A DNA stretch of 9,036 bases. Origin: PALSA-1196 sp036833805. Its GTDB lineage: Bacteria; Pseudomonadota; Gammaproteobacteria; Steroidobacterales; Steroidobacteraceae. Both the position numbers and the translations under genes were made by a program. This document shows positions 6,870-9,036 of the stretch, one piece after another. The notes under the pieces were generated by a model. That model was not told the DNA's origin and searched no databases. It saw only the letters and a list, made by a program, of their open reading frames with translations. Position 1 is the first letter of the stretch, and every line of letters starts with the position of its first letter. Location of the stretch: contig DAITPA010000064.1 in the NCBI GenBank assembly GCA_036833805.1, positions 1 through 9,036 on the forward strand, written 5' to 3'.

Positions 6870-6886
6870 ACGCGTGGCACACGCGT
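6870..6886. promoter_or_regulatory. Second palindrome in the tetR/ferritin intergenic region
   Basis: ACGCGTG-GCA-CACGCGT is a perfect 7-3-7 inverted repeat. It covers the -35 position of the tetR promoter and lies 61 bp before the ferritin-like ATG. Its sequence is unlike the 6832-6846 palindrome, so it may bind a different regulator, or be chance in GC-rich DNA. Confidence 0.5.
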
Positions 6887-6947
6887 ATGGCGCGTCCTCC
6901 GCTCGTTTAGACTCGCCTGTCTTGTCTGCACACTTGCGGAGCCTGGC

Positions 6948-7406
6948 ATGAACGACTCACCTTTCAGCGAGACCGACGGCGAGACCGTGATTCGCACGCT
7001 CAATAACATTCTGGAGCTCGAGCTCGCGGGACTCGTGCGCTATCTGCATTACAGCTTCATGATCTTTGGCCACAACCGCATTCCAATCGTCGCCTGGCTG
7101 CAGGCGCAGGCGAACGAGTCGCAGGCGCATGCAACTCTCGCCGGCGAGCACATCACAAACCTTGGCGGCCATCCGTCGCTCAAGATCGGCCCGCTGCTCG
7201 AGACGCACAAGCACAACGTCGATGAAATCCTGAGCGAGGCGCTCGAGCATGAGTGGCAGGGTCTTGAGGAATATCGAAAGCTGCTCGTGATCGTCACGGG
7301 CAAAAGCATCATGCTCGAAGAGTACGCGCGCGAGCAGATCGCGGCCGAAGAGGCACACCTTGCAGAAATCCGCAAGATGACGCGCCGGCCGGGCTCGATC
7401 AAGTAA
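6948..7406 (+). CDS. Ferritin-like / bacterioferritin-family protein
   Basis: Likely iron-storage or iron-oxidising four-helix-bundle protein of the cytoplasm. 152 aa, near the ~155-160 of bacterioferritin. Aligned by eye to bacterioferritin, probable di-iron ligands are Glu25 (ILELELAGLVRYL), His61, Glu102 (LEHEWQGLEEY), Glu134 and His137 (EEAH). Two differences stand out: the first Glu/His pair is E57-x3-H61 instead of ExxH, and the residue at the haem-ligand Met52 position appears to be Gln59. It may thus be a haem-free ferritin-like relative and not a true Bfr. LEEYAREQI and KMTRRPGS close the protein. GGAG (6938-6941) lies 6 nt before the ATG. No bfd-like ferredoxin gene is adjacent. Divergent from tetR; iron sequestration fits the adjacent peroxide-defence genes. 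Confidence 0.85.
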   Translation: MNDSPFSETDGETVIRTLNNILELELAGLVRYLHYSFMIFGHNRIPIVAWLQAQANESQAHATLAGEHITNLGGHPSLKIGPLLETHKHNVDEILSEALEHEWQGLEEYRKLLVIVTGKSIMLEEYAREQIAAEEAHLAEIRKMTRRPGSIK

Positions 7407-7421
7407 GCCGCACGGATTCAA

Positions 7422-7526
7422 TCAACCCGGTCTGAGCAGCTTGTAGGCCTGCAGATCGCACTTGAGGAAAAAGTGCAGCTTCGGCGCTGGCAGACAACAA
7501 CAAGTACACGAGCGAAGCGCCGTCAT
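7422..7526 (-). CDS. Possible small Cys-rich ORF, unknown function
   Basis: A 34-codon ORF from an ATG at 7526 in the gap between the ferritin-like and BtuF-like genes. It begins MTALRSCTCCCLPAPKL and ends with LKCDLQAYKLLRPG: five cysteines, four of them clustered near the N-terminus. Its last 20 or so codons (CTG CAC, TTC CTC AAG TGC, CTG CAG GCC TAC AAG CTG CTC) show the GC-ending codon choice of real genes in this window, unlike the opposite strand here. The frame is open back to about 7637, and no clear Shine-Dalgarno marks the start. It could be a real small protein, a remnant of a decayed gene, or chance. I do not recognise a family. Confidence 0.25.
   Translation of the reverse strand: MTALRSCTCCCLPAPKLHFFLKCDLQAYKLLRPG
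7458..7476 (+). other. Hairpin enclosing a Shine-Dalgarno-like sequence
   Basis: GCACTT (7458-7463) pairs perfectly with AAGTGC (7471-7476); the 7-nt loop is GAGGAAA. The loop carries GAGG 5 nt before an in-frame GTG (7473) that lies in the 3' arm. That GTG reads into the BtuF-like frame without a stop. A 6-bp stem is modest evidence on its own. Confidence 0.4.
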
Positions 7527-7571
7527 CGCCAAAGCTACCCCAATCTCGCTGGCCCTACTCGTTGCGTATTC

Positions 7572-8459
7572 ATGACACTTCTCCTGCGCGCTCTTGCTTT
7601 GGCATGTTTGGCCGTCGTCCTTGTGACGACAGCTCATGCTGCCGTCACCGTCCGGGATGATTTAGGCCGCTCGATCACTTTGGCGCACGCGCCCTTGCGG
7701 ATCGTGAGTCTCGCCCCCGGCGCGACTGAGATGCTGTTTGCGGCCGGCGCGGGTGGCCACGTCATTGCGACGGTTGAGTACTCAGACGATCCGCCCGCGG
7801 CGCGCCTCCTGCCGCGCATCGGCGATGCCGCTGCCATCGATGTGGAGCGGCTCATCGCTTTGCATGCGGACATTGTAGTTGTCTGGCCAAAGGGCGGAAA
7901 TCCTGCGCAAATCGCCCAAGTTGAGCGCATGGGCCTGCCCGTATATCGCGAGCAGGTGGATGCTTTTAGCGAATTTGCCGGTTCTTTGCGCCGGCTCGGC
8001 GAGCTCGCCGGGACGCGCGCCGTGGCTGAGCGTGCGGCGCGCGATCTGGAGGCGCGTCTCGCTGAACTCACCAGGCGTTACGGGGGCGGCGCGCCCGTCA
8101 CCGCGCTGCTCGAGATATGGGACCGGCCGATCTACACCGTGGGCGGAAGGCATCTTATGTCGGATGCGCTGCGCATCTGTGGCGCGCGAAACATATTCGG
8201 CGATCTCAACGACGCTGCGCCGGTGGTCGATGTCGAGGCGGTCATTGCACGCAATCCCGACATGATCATCGCAGCCGCGCCGCCGCAAGCGGCGTCCGCT
8301 TGGCTCGATGAATGGAAGCTATTCGGCGCTTTACAGGCCGTGCGCACGGGTCGACTCATTCCTTTCGAGGACCAGCGGCTCTCCGGCCTCGGGCCAAGCG
8401 CGCTCGTCGCTACGGCCAGCTTGTGTCAGCTTATCGACGCCAAGCGCACTCAACCGTAG
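7572..8459 (+). CDS. btuF: BtuF-like periplasmic cobalamin/metal-chelate binding protein
   Basis: Substrate-binding protein for an ABC importer, most like the vitamin B12 binder BtuF. From the ATG at 7572 it has 295 aa. MTLLLRALALACLAVVLVTTAHA is a signal peptide with a likely signal peptidase I cleavage after AHA; the mature protein starts at about residue 24. BtuF-like blocks: RIVSLAPGATEMLFAAGAG, EYSDDPP, DVERLIALHADIVVVWPKGGN (with the Trp typical of BtuF) and ICGARNIF. It is a helical-backbone metal receptor of two lobes. No btuC/btuD permease or ATPase genes adjoin, so partners lie elsewhere, and a haem or siderophore ligand remains possible. Start: the ATG is poorly preceded by a ribosome site; a GTG at 7473 with GAGG would add 33 mostly polar, basic residues before the signal peptide, whose codons lack the window's GC3 bias, so it is disfavoured. 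Convergent with yajQ. Confidence 0.88.
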   Translation: MTLLLRALALACLAVVLVTTAHAAVTVRDDLGRSITLAHAPLRIVSLAPGATEMLFAAGAGGHVIATVEYSDDPPAARLLPRIGDAAAIDVERLIALHADIVVVWPKGGNPAQIAQVERMGLPVYREQVDAFSEFAGSLRRLGELAGTRAVAERAARDLEARLAELTRRYGGGAPVTALLEIWDRPIYTVGGRHLMSDALRICGARNIFGDLNDAAPVVDVEAVIARNPDMIIAAAPPQAASAWLDEWKLFGALQAVRTGRLIPFEDQRLSGLGPSALVATASLCQLIDAKRTQP

Positions 8460-8469
8460 GCTCGCGCCG

Positions 8470-8500
8470 CTTTCGCAGAGACAGCGCTTAGTCGCGAAAG
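8470..8500. other. Inverted repeat at the btuF/yajQ convergence
   Basis: CTTTCGC (8470-8476) pairs with GCGAAAG (8494-8500), and GAC (8480-8482) with GTC (8491-8493), giving a 10-bp stem with a 3-nt bulge. It overlaps the yajQ stop and begins 10 bp after the btuF-like stop. There is no T-run on either side, so it is at best a 3'-end structure and not a standard intrinsic terminator. Confidence 0.35.
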
Positions 8501-8970
8501 TTGTTGAACTGCAGCGGCACTTCGATGCCCGCCTTGCGCAGAAATTGGATTGCGGTCTGCAGATCATCGCGCTGTTTGGCACTGATACGTACCTTGTCGC
8601 CCTGCAGGCTCGCCTGCACCTTCAATTTGGAGTCTTTGACGAGCCGTGCGATCTTTTTGCCGTTCTCCTGGTCGATGCCATGGCGCAGGATGATTTCCTG
8701 ATGCGCCGCGGAAAGGTTCGTTTGCGGCTCTTTCACCTCGAGGCATGCGACGTCGACACCGCGCTTCGACAGGCGCAACTTTAGGATGTCGAGCATCTGC
8801 TTCAGCTGAAAGTCCACCTGTGCGTGCAGCGTGACCAGAAAGTCGGTCAATTCGTAGCGTGCGCCGGAGTCTTTGAAATCAAATCGCTGCGACAGCTCGC
8901 GATTGGCCTGGTCGACGGCATTGGCGACTTCATGCGCGTCAAGCTCGGAGACGACATCGAACGATGGCAT
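8488..8970 (-). CDS. yajQ: YajQ-family nucleotide-binding protein
   Basis: Small cytoplasmic protein of two RNA-recognition-like folds; family members bind nucleotides, and in Xanthomonas a member binds cyclic di-GMP and affects virulence transcription. 160 aa, against 163 in E. coli. The whole chain matches: MPSFDVVSELD at the N-terminus, AVDQANRELSQRFDFKDS (18-35), LDILKLRLSKRG (61-72), KKIARLVKDSKLKVQASLQGDKVR (about 105-128), and the diagnostic C-terminal FNNFRD. Seven bp separate it from the stop of an upstream minus-strand gene, so the two may be co-transcribed; AAAGG about 11 nt before the ATG, inside that upstream gene's end, is the probable ribosome site. No link to the peroxide genes is evident. 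Confidence 0.97.
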   Translation of the reverse strand: MPSFDVVSELDAHEVANAVDQANRELSQRFDFKDSGARYELTDFLVTLHAQVDFQLKQMLDILKLRLSKRGVDVACLEVKEPQTNLSAAHQEIILRHGIDQENGKKIARLVKDSKLKVQASLQGDKVRISAKQRDDLQTAIQFLRKAGIEVPLQFNNFRD

Positions 8971-8977
8971 CGACCAA

Positions 8978-9036
8978 TCAGCCTTTCTTAAGCTCGGTCT
9001 TGAGTTTCTTCCGATTGCGCCGCGTGAGCTCCATGA
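8978..9036 (-). CDS. C-terminal end of an upstream gene, cut by the window edge
   Basis: A minus-strand frame runs from the window edge to a TGA at 8978-8980 and ends ...NRKKLKTELKKG, a lysine-rich tail. An ATG is visible at 9034, but with only 18 codons after it this is more likely an internal Met or part of a gene starting outside. Codons are GC-ending as in real genes here (CTC, ACG, CGG, CGC, AAG). Just 7 bp separates its stop from the yajQ start, suggesting an operon. The family cannot be named from this fragment. Confidence 0.45.
   Translation of the reverse strand, partial: MELTRRNRKKLKTELKKG

Noticed and set aside
7407..7571. Cobalamin riboswitch ahead of the BtuF-like gene
   Set aside because: I could not find a B12-box-like sequence, and the stretch is short for this riboswitch.
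7572..7640. Lipoprotein signal in the BtuF-like protein (ALAC, Cys12)
   Set aside because: The Cys sits in the middle of the hydrophobic core with a long hydrophobic run after it; AHA cleavage by signal peptidase I fits better.

Overview
This is a GC-rich, densely packed bacterial chromosomal window with no mobile element, CRISPR array, rRNA or tRNA that I can see. The gene set (OxyR-type regulator, YajQ, BtuF-like binding protein, EamA exporter, fatty acyl-CoA dehydrogenase with a long C-terminal domain) and strong GC bias at third codon positions suggest a proteobacterium. A gammaproteobacterium of the Xanthomonadales/Nevskiales/Steroidobacter kind is my guess, but the sequence does not prove it.

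Layout. 1-1500: the 3' part of a FadE/DmdC-type acyl-CoA dehydrogenase, whose stop lies 4 bp from the stop of a convergent LCAT-family serine hydrolase (1505-2833, minus). An EamA/DMT transporter diverges from the hydrolase (about 2881-3759, plus) and ends in a 4-bp tail-to-tail overlap with oxyR (3756-4652, minus). OxyR diverges from an ahpC-ahpD pair (4787-5907, plus) that closes with a clear intrinsic terminator (5984-6013). A short non-coding stretch holding a perfect 11-bp tandem repeat follows. Then come a TetR regulator (6165-6809, minus), a divergent ferritin-like gene (6948-7406, plus), a possible 34-codon cysteine-rich small ORF (7422-7526, minus), a BtuF-like periplasmic binding protein (7572-8459, plus), yajQ (8488-8970, minus), and the last codons of another minus-strand gene at the right edge.

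How it works together. The centre is a peroxide-defence module. OxyR keeps both redox cysteines and sits opposite a 2-Cys peroxiredoxin (AhpC) paired with its CxxC reductant AhpD, the arrangement best known from mycobacteria and an alternative to the flavoprotein AhpF. The shared intergenic region contains an OxyR-like tetrad of half-sites abutting a plausible ahpC promoter. Just downstream, a ferritin-like protein (iron storage, limiting Fenton chemistry) is divergent from a TetR repressor; their intergenic region has a perfect -10 box and two perfect palindromes with 3-bp spacers.

I did not find a clearly undescribed large system. The best leads are the atypical metal ligands of the ferritin-like protein, the paired palindromes, the OxyR-AhpCD wiring, and the small Cys-rich ORF and hairpin ahead of the BtuF-like gene.
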